NCBI GenBank assembly: GCA_947652605.1
Contig: OX393576.1
Location: 17,634,575 to 17,698,574, forward strand
Direction of reading: 5' to 3'
DNA: 64,000 bases
Source: Elmis aenea
Taxonomy: Eukaryota > Arthropoda > Insecta > Coleoptera > Elmidae
Below the pieces are notes generated by a model. That model had not been told where the DNA came from. It did no database searches and saw only the letters and a list, made by a program, of their open reading frames with translations. How positions within the stretch are numbered: position 1 is the stretch's first letter; each line of letters begins with the position of its first letter. Positions 1 through 10,278 of the stretch are shown one piece after another. Both the position numbers and the translations under genes were made by a program.

Positions 1-798
1 ATGTTTCATACCTAAAACTAATATTTTTCGAGTTATCGCGATTTTATTGTAAATTATTCCCGCAACGTAATATTTTCGAGTAGGCTATGAAGATTGACAG
101 TGGGAATTTTGAAACAATTGAAAGATAAAAACAAGAAAATTGTAATATTATCATTTCCTTTCAAATTTTCGAATTTTTTTGTAATGTAGATGTAATTTTA
201 CCAATCTTAAGTTTATATCGAGATTTCTTATCTTTACCGGCCTAGGCCAGAAAGTAACTGGCTGCCATGGTGATGAGTTGTTTTGTTGATTTGCGCTGTC
301 AAACAAGTATCATTATACCATCAAGCTAATTTTTACCTGTAGTTTGTTAAGTTATTGTTTAATTATGGATTGTGACGATAGCGATTTTGGTGTCGGTGGT
401 GGACGCAGAAAAAAAACGTAACATTCCAGTAAAGTGTCTTTAGTGGACTAGTATGCCTTCAGGACTCGCCTACGGCTCGTCCCAAAACTACCTACTCGTC
501 CAGTGAAGTACCACTTTCCGGTCTTGTTACGTAAATCACTATTTTTCCTTTCTAAGGTGTGCTTACGACAGTTGGCAGCAATAGTACAAAATCAAATAAA
601 ACTAGGATTATTAACAAAACCTGCATGGACACTGTTGATATGTTACCAAACCTTATTTTTGCCAATTACGCCTGTAGACCCCAGTGTTTAAAAATCCAAG
701 GCGAATTACTACAAACACTAGACCAAAATTTTATATATCTATTGTAGTTTTTTTAAATTGAGGCTCATCTACGTCAAATATCATATTTTTAAACTGTC
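1..798. other. AT-rich DNA, no gene recognised
   Basis: No conserved protein or RNA is visible. The short open frames at 503-747 have low-complexity composition and no family resemblance. Nothing marks a promoter or exon with confidence. Confidence 0.5.
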
Positions 799-806
799 AA
801 AAAGAC

Positions 807-1362
807 CAAGGGTTTGGAGCGGAGCGCGGAGCTGGAGCGCGGAGCGTGGAGCAATGGGTTTTTGCCCGGAGCGGGAGCAGAGCCTGGAGCAAATAATTTT
901 GATTGCTCCACTGCTCCACTTTACTATTATAAACTACAATTATTATTTTTTTATGAATTATTCTCATGGGTACCTATAGTATTTAATAAAATTATAAATA
1001 AACTAAATTTGATTTTTTTGAAGTAAAATTATTATAATGTAACTTTTCTGTATATTAATTTTCATTATTTTGTATTTGAATTTTGAAAAATTTTAAAGAA
1101 CTTTTTTTTCTTTTTTTAACTTTTGAAGATCAATAATTTGTTCATTTATTTAACTTCATTTGTTTCTTAGGGTCAAATATTGTAATTTTTGGTCCATTTC
1201 CACATATCTCAAAATTTAAGCTTTGTTTTAAAAAACAAATTTTTAAATAAAAGACTTATTTTATTAATATTTGGAGCGCGGAGCGGAGCGGGAGCAGGCA
1301 TCTTGATGCCGGAGCGGAGCTGGAGCGGAGGAACTAAAAAATTGGACTGCTCCAAACCCCTG
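807..1362 (+). mobile_element. Non-autonomous hAT element with GGAGC arrays
   Basis: The element begins CAAGGGTTTGGAGC and ends GCTCCAAACCCCTG. It is flanked by a perfect 8-bp duplication AAAAAGAC at 799-806 and 1363-1370. Eight-base duplications with CAGGGG-like ends are the signature of the hAT superfamily. The 556-bp body is AT-rich and has no transposase. Both subterminal zones are loaded with GGAGC and GGAGCGGAGC units (815-890 and 1273-1330). An inverted relative at 12503-12779 shares the ends and interior but lacks most of the GGAGC units, so the arrays probably expanded in this copy. Confidence 0.88.
811..890. repeat. GGAGC-unit array in the hAT left end
   Basis: Degenerate runs of GGAGC, GGAGCGC and GGAGCTGGAGC form a G+C-rich block in otherwise AT-rich DNA. 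A second block with the same units lies near 1273-1330 at the other end of the element. Subterminal arrays like this are where hAT transposases often bind, but no binding is shown here. Confidence 0.8.
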
Positions 1363-1370
1363 AAAAAGAC

Positions 1371-1910
1371 GTTGTCCAATCTAATGTAAATTAGCTGTCG
1401 TCTATAGTTCAATCGCCAGATCATAAAAAGAGTATGTATATCTGTACCGTTCCGTATGTAAACGCAATCGCACGTACATATTAACAATATAGGTATTTAT
1501 ATATACATAGGTGTATGGTTTTTACAATCACGAAATATTAATATTAACTCAAAATATCGCAAAGCAACAAACTCACAGCAGTGTTCCAAAATACTTACAA
1601 CAATCAAACAATAATAGGTCATCGCAGCGTTTAGTTTTACAACTAGAAGAATAAACATTTTATTGGAAAAAATCAAATATACAAAAAAATATATTGAAAG
1701 AAGTTTTGAAATTTTTTGCTAAATTATAATATTAGAAAATATTATACACTTCAACTAGTTTACAATTTTGTATAGGTTTTTCATTTAATACATTAACTTT
1801 GTTTATCGTCCTAATCAGTTATCATTTAAAGATATCTATTAAAATATGGATTGCGTTTTTCACGATCTATGGATAATTCATTTCAAAACTACAAATTATT
1901 AATCTCGTCA
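1371..1910. other. AT-rich DNA, nothing recognised
   Basis: No coding, RNA or repeat signal that I can name. Confidence 0.4.
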
Positions 1911-2045
1911 TGTACAGATTTGCCAAATTCGATGGGATTACATGGGTATCTCTTTTAATATTCAAGATAGAGAAACGATTAAATTATCAACAATGTGCAG
2001 TTTTTTGAGACAAACTCAGAACCGTTTTCAAAAATTTCATTTCCA
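1911..2045 (+). repeat. Truncated TACAGGGTGG-family repeat
   Basis: The stretch closely matches the element half at 15547-15690. It shares the AAATTCGATGG start, the AATATTCAAGATAGAGAAACG core and the GAACCGTTTTCAAAAAT end. The diagnostic TACAGGGTGGTCC terminus is degraded here to GTACAGATTTGCC, and no mirror-image second half is present. Confidence 0.7.
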
Positions 2046-4924
2046 AGCCTTTATACAGAATGATTATTATTTTGAACATATTTGAAATAAAATCTTTAAA
2101 AGTATTAAAGGTCTTTTTTATTCTCAACAAAGTCAGCTTAACCCTCGTATCTCCGATTAATTATGCAGCGCATAATGATCAAGTACGTAAGATTCATTTG
2201 AATATAAAAATAAATGCACATACCCGTACATATTTATATATCGATGTATGTGCATTGTCGTTAGTTAAATGCCTTAGGGCTTTCCTGATTAATGTCTGAG
2301 TTAAAGATACGTTAGTAGCAGCAGCGGGGTTGAAATGCTTGTTTTGACTGAGGATGTTTAGTGCAGACAGATATATTGCTAGGAAATAACGGGAGCATAC
2401 CATAAGATAGCACTTGTTGAGGCGTGTTATATATCTTCCAAAAAGTTTTCGATGTGAGGACATGCGAGCCATTTAAATTGGCGGCTGCATTATTAATGAT
2501 GTAACAACAATGTTTAAATGTAGTCCGAACTTTTATATTAATCTTGGTAAAATCAGTTATACACTGACATGTTTATCGCACAAACCCATAGTTTTGCGTT
2601 CTGATTTCTAAAGCTTTTAAATTAATGAGTTCTCATTTATTAGACAACTTTTATTAATTTGTATAATCGATATAACAACAATTTTGCTTCAAAGTGACCA
2701 AACTTTGGTGTCAGTCCACACAAAAATTGCTACGTACATTAGTTCGTTTGTTATTAAGTAAGTTCTTTTGATAAAGAAAAGGATGAATTATAAAAGTGTT
2801 CCACTTACAACAGCACATAAACTAATAAATTTCCTTAAGGCGTCAGAGTTCTTACCAAGGTTTCTTTTACTCCAGCCCCGCTAAACAAAGTAAAGACCCA
2901 ACGAAATAAAAAGTGTTTTGGAATATTAATAAATAATATTAATGTAGAATAGTTACAGCACATACAAATTTTCTATCCTAAGACACGCATAGTTTGATAC
3001 TGGTGAAATGGTGCCTGGGCCATTTCCAATTATGGTTACCCACCCCACCAACTAAAGCTATTAAATTTTATGAATACAATCAATAAAGCACATGAAAAAG
3101 AATTTTTTTACAGTTTTCTATAGGAAATTAAATTACTTTGGCATATTGAGGAGTGAACTTCCGGGTGTTGTTTATGACTTGCTTCCTGAATGGGACTTCG
3201 CTTACAATAACGTGTACGTTTCGAGTAGTAGTCGATAAAAAATAAAAAAATGTATTAAGGCTTATCCGTTGATAGAATGGCAGAACTATACCACATATTT
3301 ATGTTATAAAAACTCGTTATTTATTAAATTAGTTGACTGTCAGTTCCTTAATAACTACTTAATCGTACTTGCTTACATTAATTAAAATCTGTTACATTCT
3401 GGGAATATATATTTTAAGATTTTAACAAACTGTGAATATGCAATTCAAGTAAGATGTGATTTGATAATATTTTCTTTTTTTAAGTATATTTAAGGCGTTT
3501 ATACCGTGTTACTGAAGTATTGCAGCGACTTCTTATAGTTAGTGTTTTATTAATCGCAAAATATGGTTATGAGTTATAACCATGGTCAGTGGTGTATTAC
3601 TAAAAGAAAATTATCAAATTGCTTGTAAATTACCCATTTCCTTTAAAAAAACTTTGCTCTTTAAATTATATTTATCATACAGTATAGATTAAAAAATCAT
3701 AAAAAGATATTTTTTTATAAAATACAGTGTAACTAAAAATAACGAACAAATATTTTTCCGAGAAAATGGTTAGCATACCAAACAGATATTTTAAAACGCT
3801 AAATAATAGATATTGTAATTTTTAGTACAAAACAAAAGAAAAAGTTGAGCTTTCTTTAATTTTTCGCGATCGCTATCTTGTTTTTATTATTAGACACGCA
3901 AGTATTGTGATACATTAAACTATTTTAAAAAATTATTTGACAATAAACACAACAAAAAAAAATTGCATGTCATCCAGGCAATTTTGCTTATCTTTAATCT
4001 AGCTACACATTAACAACATTTTCTAACCCATGTAAACGATCATATAATACTTTGATGGTGTCAAAACAATAGAAAATTTAATTTCGTAAGCGTCAAAATT
4101 AAATTTATAGCTTGTGATAACTTTTTATAAAGGTCGTGTATACAAGCATAACGTAAAAACCTGAATTAAATATTAACGTTACAGCTTAAGTTAAGAAATT
4201 CGATTATTTTTGTACTTTAACTAATTTGTGATCGTTTCGATACTCTAATAAATCTTGTTATTGCATACGAAGCTTGTTTAAAATGTAATTTCAAAAACGT
4301 TTCACAGATGAAATAATCATTTTCAAGAAGCAACATAAAACGTACATTTCCATTTAAAAAATTTAAATAGGGGCCGTAAAAAAACTGAAGCTCAATTTTT
4401 CCCTTTGTTTTATCTAACATATGACAAAAAAATCTGTTATTCGTCCTAAAATTTCAGTCTCGTATATCACCCATTTTATTGATAGGAATACGTTTCCAAT
4501 CTTTTAACAATCTCATGTAATCTGTTCTGAAATCTTCTTTTTTTTGTTAGAAAATGCTTTATTAAAGTTTAGGTTCACTTATTGCTCATTTTAAAACTTT
4601 AAACGTATTAATATAAATGATCATTATTTGTCAACAATATTTTGTATCTGTGAATGATGACTTATGGGGCAGAGCTATTAAATATATGTATTTGTTAAAT
4701 ATATATTTGCAGTATCACAATCAAACAAAAGTCCTGCTACACTCTGAAATAAAGTGCTTGCTCGAATACTTTACTTTAGCAAAGTTTAATTTAACCTCAT
4801 AAATAAGTTTGCTGCTTTTAAAATAACAAATATTTATTGTAATTTTCATAAATGTTATCAGTGACCTAAAAACAGATCAATTCTTAAAGGATTTGTTTAT
4901 AATTACCTTAATCATACAACAGAT
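2046..4924. other. AT-rich DNA, no gene recognised
   Basis: Nearly 2.9 kb with only short open frames of biased composition. I see no protein motif, RNA gene or terminal inverted repeat. It may be intron or intergenic DNA. Confidence 0.45.
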
Positions 4925-4932
4925 CCTATTCT

Positions 4933-5135
4933 CAGTGCAACATTTACGTATAAGCTACACAAGCTATAGCTTAGGGCTCCCACTTTCTTGGGGGCCCCCA
5001 AAAAAATATCCGAGTGAACAATTGTCATATATACGTAAATATATCATATTTGGCACTGACATATAATATCTGGACTTATAAAGGGCCCCATATCTCAAAT
5101 AGCTTAGGGCCTTATCAAGTCTAAATCCGACCCTG
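4933..5135. mobile_element. Short hAT-type MITE
   Basis: A 203-bp element starts CAGTGCAACATTTACG and ends AAATCCGACCCTG. A perfect 8-bp duplication CCTATTCT flanks it at 4925-4932 and 5136-5143. Both halves carry an AGCTTAGGGC motif next to a GGGCCCC run. Ends of the CAGNGTCGGATTTA type with 8-bp duplications are typical of hAT derivatives. No coding sequence remains. Confidence 0.8.
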
Positions 5136-5173
5136 CCTATTCTTAGTTAATTAAAATATGTCTATGTTTTCCG

Positions 5174-5572
5174 TACTCTTACCGTACAGCCTGCATGCAT
5201 AGTAAGTGGGTCCTTACGCACGGTAAGCAAAATGCACAGTTTTTTAAAGAAATGATCAAAGTAGACTCACGTCAAACACTTCCTGCATGTCTAGTAAGTG
5301 AGTTATAACGCACGGTAAGCAAAACGCACACTTGTCTAGAAATGTCAAAGTAGACTTACGTCAAAATTGACAAGACAACGCAATTTCGTGTGTATATTAG
5401 CCAAAAAGCCGTTAAAATCGTAGGTATTATGTGATCGTAGAAAAAGTAAGCTACATAACACGAGTTGTAAAGCAATTACGCTCTCGTGGAAATACGCACT
5501 CGCCGCTCCGTGCGCAACTTTTCCACTCGTGCATAATATACTTCTTACAACTCTTGTTATGTAATATACTAT
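5174..5572 (+). repeat. Hairpin/tandem composite repeat, copy 1
   Basis: This repeat family has two parts. The first is a pair of diverged tandem units of about 105 bp containing CGCACGGTAAGCAAAACGCA and AATGTCAAAGTAG. The second is a palindrome of roughly 130-150 bp, from the ACACGAGTTGTAAAGC side to GTTATGTAATATACTAT, whose arms are full of CGCACTCG motifs. Its loop lies around the CGCCGCTCCG stretch. The outer end of the tandem part, present in copies 2-4, is missing here. No protein is encoded. Confidence 0.8.
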
Positions 5573-6931
5573 TTTTAGGCTAACATCACTAAAAAACCTT
5601 ATCATTTTAGTTGTGATAGTTGCTGCCAGGTAGAGTAGCCGTATCGAACCCCCATTTATTAATTATAATGGTTAATGTTTGAATTATTTAATGCTTCATT
5701 GTAAAAATAAATAAAATACTTATGATACAATTAAGTAAAAATTCACTCATCATAAATTATTGTAAGAATTAATATTATTTATACAACTAGAGTCAGAAAG
5801 TAAAAAAACAAAAGTATATTAATTGCTATGCTGATTTATGTAAAAATTTAAATTTTGTTGTTCAAGATTTTTGAATTTATGATATATAAACGCAGCAATT
5901 CGATAACGATGTTTGTGCAATTTCCTAGTTCTTTTATTCATTGCTAATTGGTAACAAGCCAAGCAAAATATGTTCCACGATTTATTATAACTAAAACTCC
6001 AATAAATTTTGGCCTAGTGACGTATTTTCTACTTTTTTGCCCGTCTCTCTACTACCAAAAACTACAGTTTTACTTTCATACAGCTATGATAAATTATACT
6101 TTAGTAAAGAAAAATTTCCAAGTAAATGAGTCGTAAACCAAAAACTCTGCCATCAGGAAAGCAGATTACGGTTCAGGCTTCTTATTGATGACCTCCATGT
6201 TCAAAGACACAAAGGTCTTATCACTCGGAAGGGAACAAATACCACAGCACCTAAAAAATCATCACCAATTTATAAACGTTTCAGTGACTGATATACCTAT
6301 TGATGACTGTTCTATACAAAGCGGTCTATTTTTTTAAGGCACTGCCAAATGTATGAGATTTTTCTTCTGGGGATTAGCAAACAATAACGCCACTTCTCAT
6401 GAGAAATTTCGGGGCGTCCGGAAACGGTGATTTACTTTACGAGAAAGTTCTATTGATTAATTTGTACTTATTATACCGAGTTGAACATATTTGAAAGTAT
6501 AACGGCACGACATTTAATAAAGGGTGTGTAGTGCTCCTTACGTAATATCAGTAACGTTCTTGGAATATTAATATTTTTATTCATTTACTTCTGTTTACTG
6601 TAAACTTCAGATTCAAGCGTTGTTTTTAGAATAAATTTAAAAAGTTGTTTGAAAGCGATTAAATAACTGGGACACAACAAGATGGAACTAAAAAATTATC
6701 ACATGAAATGATTTTAGGGTAGGTAGTTGTACCGTTTAATATACAGGACAGTACAAAAGTTTTTACGTATTTTATCGAAATAGAATGAATTTTTAACATA
6801 TTGCATAATGAGTCGATTCTATTATTATTTAATTTTTACCAAGCTGTAATTATTTGTATAACGAGGACGGAAAGCAATACTTTGCAGCCAGAGAGCCCAA
6901 TGTTGCGGTCCGCAGGTTACTTTCCGTTTTA
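5573..6931. other. AT-rich DNA, nothing recognised
   Basis: No gene, RNA or bounded element is visible. Confidence 0.4.
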
Positions 6932-7027
6932 GTTATACCGGGGCTTTCGTTATACTAGCGGGCCGACTCATTGAATTTTTGAGTGGTGGGGAGTTGGCCC
7001 GCTAGCATAATGAAGGCCCCGGTTATA
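6932..7027. repeat. About 96-bp near-perfect hairpin
   Basis: Arms of about 43 bp run from the GTTATACCGGGGC side to the GGCCCCGGTTATA side. They share a CTAGCGGGCC core and are separated by a few bases. The arms are much richer in G+C than the surroundings. It could be a remnant MITE or a structured RNA or DNA site. No target duplication was identified. Confidence 0.7.
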
Positions 7028-7441
7028 CACACATTTTTTGCTAAACCGTAATTAAAAGAAATAAATTTAAAATGTTGATGTCTTTAAAATCATTAAACGT
7101 CAGTTTAACTTTTAACAAATTGCGATCATTACCACAGAAACACAACGAATCAATAAATTGACGAACATATAAATATTGCCACCTACAAGTGATTAAACTT
7201 TTTTTTTAACAATAACAACTGCAAATTGTCTTAAATTAAAACTGAATTAAATGGATAAGTTGTGTAATAATTCGTGAATTAATAAAATATGTAAACAAAT
7301 AAAAGTTTATTTAAAATTCATTTTCTTTTATTATAAAGGATCTCTAGAAGAATGTTAGATAAGTTTCTAGACTGTCGTCTTTTTACTAGTAAGCTTCTCA
7401 CTTAGCATTAATACGTAAAAAGAGAGATATTCAATTAAACT

Positions 7442-8523
7442 AAAGTGACCAGACGTCGCCCATTCGGGGGGATTGTCCCACGTTTTAACTTATTTTTCCT
7501 CATTCATAAATGTACCCCATTAAAATTTAAATGAAATTGCACTCTTTAGTCAGGTTTCGTATTTAACACAATACCTATATCACAGTAGAAAAAGTGCAGG
7601 ATTGGATTAATGTTAATATAGAAACGAATATGAAGTGGGTAGAGATCTTCAAACATTTTGAGCAGAATCATGTGCCATGCCAACATATAACAAGATTTGT
7701 TAGATTTGTTCAGTTTTTACCTGGTACCAGTAGCTTACGCAAGGTGGGGATGAAGGGGATAAATTCCTCCCCGAAAATTTGAAAAGAACTAAAATTATAA
7801 TTACCGCATTTCAAAATTGCGCTACAAACTGCTTTGCCATACATATAAAATATATTAGGTTTGTAAATTTTACTCATAAATGCTATTTTTGGGCCCGTTT
7901 TACATTAAAAATGTAAAAAAATGTCTATGGCACCCCCACAACTTTTTCTCACGACTCACTTTTTGTGTGCAGCCCGCATAGATCATTTTCTAATTACAAT
8001 TACACCATTAACAATTGCCATGCCCCATTTGAAATAAGTCAGTATTATTTTTGCAAATTAATACAATTCCCCCCACCTGAAATATTTTTCTGCGTACGCC
8101 ACTGCCTGGTATTAATGCTACGACTGACAGTGTTTTTTTTTTGCTAATTAATAAATATTGGACAACAGGGAAAATTAAATTAGCAGTTGAAACACTATAG
8201 AGGGCAATACCAACAAAACAAAATTTAAAAGTTTCTTGTCACGAAGTATACAACATTTTAAAAAATGATGCAAAATTACTTAAAAAATACACAGTTTTGA
8301 AAAATATAGTTTTTGATATTTGAACATTTACGTAAAAGATTATTCTAAAACCACTAAAATGTTATTTATAAAGACAAATACCTACACATTGCTAGTCATT
8401 TGGTGGCAACATTTTCTAATTTTGACGTGTCATAATTTTTTGTGAAAGTAAAATATTTAGCTTGCATATACTTTTTTTACTAATAAATGTCCCCCATTGG
8501 TCCAAAAACCATCTGGTCACTTT
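7442..8523. mobile_element. Mutator-like or related element, about 1.08 kb
   Basis: The ends AAAGTGACCAGA and TCTGGTCACTTT are perfect 12-bp inverted repeats. They are flanked by CAATTAAACT on the left and CAATTAAACC on the right, a 9-10 bp target duplication. That length fits Mutator-like elements better than hAT (8) or Tc1/mariner (TA). No transposase remains. A hAT element with its own duplication sits inside at 7728-8104, so this element is older than that insertion. Confidence 0.72.
7728..8104. mobile_element. hAT MITE nested in the 7442-8523 element
   Basis: The left end is CAGTAGCTTACGCAAGGTGGGG. The right end is the inverse of CAGTGGCGTACGCAG, a classic hAT terminus. An 8-bp duplication CCTGGTAC / CCTGGTAT (7 of 8) lies at 7720-7727 and 8105-8112. 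The 377-bp interior has no conserved coding sequence. Confidence 0.82.
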
Positions 8524-8532
8524 CAATTAAAC

Positions 8533-9330
8533 CAATTTTTTAAATTTGATACGTTTCACATAATTAATCAATCTAAAAAAAAAACTGCTTTTGTTACAGG
8601 AATTATTTCTGAATATTTTTTAATTAATATTGTATAGCGTACTATTTATTCTAAGTTAAAATTCATCTCATGCTTAAACTACATTTACAACATTTTCGCA
8701 AGTCATTTATTTGATATCTAGCCAAGCAAAAAGTTTTTTTAGGATAAAAACTAAAATAAAAATAATTTCGTTACTGGAGCGTAAGGGAACTGACATCTGA
8801 CATCGCAATTTCAGTATAGTGCTGTAATATTTTATATTAAAGTAGTGACGAGGATATTCAAGGACACAGGGGTGGTTAACATTCTAATTTTCTAATTTAT
8901 TTATTGCGGGATACATAACACACACGCACACTGCATAAATATTTATGGATGCATCAAATCTATTTAACTTAAGACGTAACACGATCATTTTCACGATGAT
9001 CATATATTTTAAATTTCCACCGTTGAAAAAAAACGGTGTGTTGAGTTTTAATCAAAACATACAAAAATATGAGCAAAAAACATATTTGCTAGCCTCAATT
9101 TGTATATTTCGCATTTTCAAAGTGTAGGTATTTAACGACTTGCTATAAATTACTGTCAGTCGATCAACACAGAAATTGAATTAAAAACGTTGTATTAAGG
9201 ACAACCTACACAAAAAAATCTAAAAAAAATCATTGAAATAATAAATTCTTCTTTTTTAATGGTATTACCATAAAGTCATGTAATATATTTAAACAAATCA
9301 GATCAAAATTATACCGTTAACAACCCTAAT
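8533..9330. other. AT-rich DNA, nothing recognised
   Basis: No gene, RNA gene or bounded repeat identified. Confidence 0.4.
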
Positions 9331-9652
9331 AGTATATTACATAATAAGAGTTGTAAGGAACATATTAAGCACGAGTGGAAGTTACGCACGGAGGGCGTAG
9401 CGGCGAGTGCGTATTTCCACGAGTGAGTAATTGCTTTACAACTCGTGTTATGTAGCTTACTTTTTCTACGATCACATAATACCTACGATTTTAACAACTT
9501 TTTGGCTACTATACACAACACATGTCATTACGTGGTCTTGTCAATTTTGACGTAAGCCTACTTTGACATTTCTAGACAAGTGTGCGTTTGCTTACCGTGC
9601 GTTATAAACACACTTGCGGTAAGAGTCATTTACATTAGCGGTCGTAGAAAAA
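9331..9652 (-). repeat. Hairpin/tandem composite repeat, copy 2
   Basis: Inverted copy of the family at 5174-5572. It begins AGTATATTACATAATAAGAG and folds into the long palindrome with a GGCGTAGCGGCG loop zone. It then passes TCTACGATCACATAATACC and one GACAAGTGTGCGTTTGC unit, and ends at GTCATTTACATTAGCGGTCG. Only about one tandem unit is present. Confidence 0.82.
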
Positions 9653-9701
9653 GTAATTATAACATCACTTATGTCAAACGGTTACTAAGTTACAAACTTA
9701 A

Positions 9702-10274
9702 CCTTTAAGTAGTCGCACGGCGCCGCAGAGGCGCCAAGCGTTTTTTAAATCGTTGTTACATTTTTAATAATTTTTTTGTCACTAATATTTGTTTATGTAT
9801 TCCTCAATTGTACTTTTAGGAATACGAATTATATAGTATTATTCATATTTCTCTATTTTACAGTCCGTAAAATGCAATTATGTGCTACTCGGCATGAACG
9901 CTATCATTTATGCCCTAGAGCTAAAAATCGACATTCGCAACAAATTTGTTCGCAATGCCATAAAAATATTTGTTCAGAGCATACAATAAAATTGTGCAGT
10001 GAATGCTTTGCATCCAATGTTTGATTCGTATTAAAAAAAAAAAAAACTGTTTTTACAGTTATGTTTTATACATATACAGATATATATTTTTTATATCTTA
10101 TAATTTATTTAGTCATGGTTATTCTTTTTAAGATTTAGCTTATATTTCATGAATAAAGCAGTTTAACACATTTTTAAGATTTTAAGTCAAAAATATTGTT
10201 ATAAAACCCCAATGGTGCCTCCGAGGCGCCATGCGAGTAGTTATGTATACACAGTACACGCGACTAGTTAAAGG
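9702..10274 (+). mobile_element. Deleted piggyBac element, 573 bp
   Basis: TTAA lies at both edges (9698-9701 and 10275-10278), which is the piggyBac target duplication. The termini CCTTTAAGTAGTCGC and its right-hand counterpart CCTTTAACTAGTCGC match 14 of 15 bases as inverted repeats. A subterminal GGCGCC-rich motif recurs on both sides near 9719-9740 and 10210-10232. The interior keeps only the last part of the transposase gene, so the copy is non-autonomous but could be moved by a relative. Confidence 0.9.
9866..10024 (+). pseudogene. piggyBac transposase C-terminal cysteine-rich domain
   Basis: This frame encodes about 52 residues ending at a stop in the 3' part of the piggyBac element. 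Cysteines and a histidine are spaced C-x9-C-x11-C-x2-C-x4-C-x2-H-x4-C-x2-C, including the stretch ICSQCHKNICSEH. This is the cross-brace zinc-binding domain found at the C-terminus of piggyBac transposases, where it helps recognise the transposon ends. The DDD catalytic core is absent. A TTTTACAG sequence just upstream resembles a splice acceptor. The domain is uninterrupted, which is notable in such a short element, but expression is not shown. Confidence 0.82.
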
Positions 10275-10278
10275 TTAA

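Noticed and set aside
5174..5572. CRISPR array, because of the repeated units with spacers
   Set aside because: There are only two diverged units of about 105 bp, no constant spacers, dispersed copies, and the genome is clearly eukaryotic.
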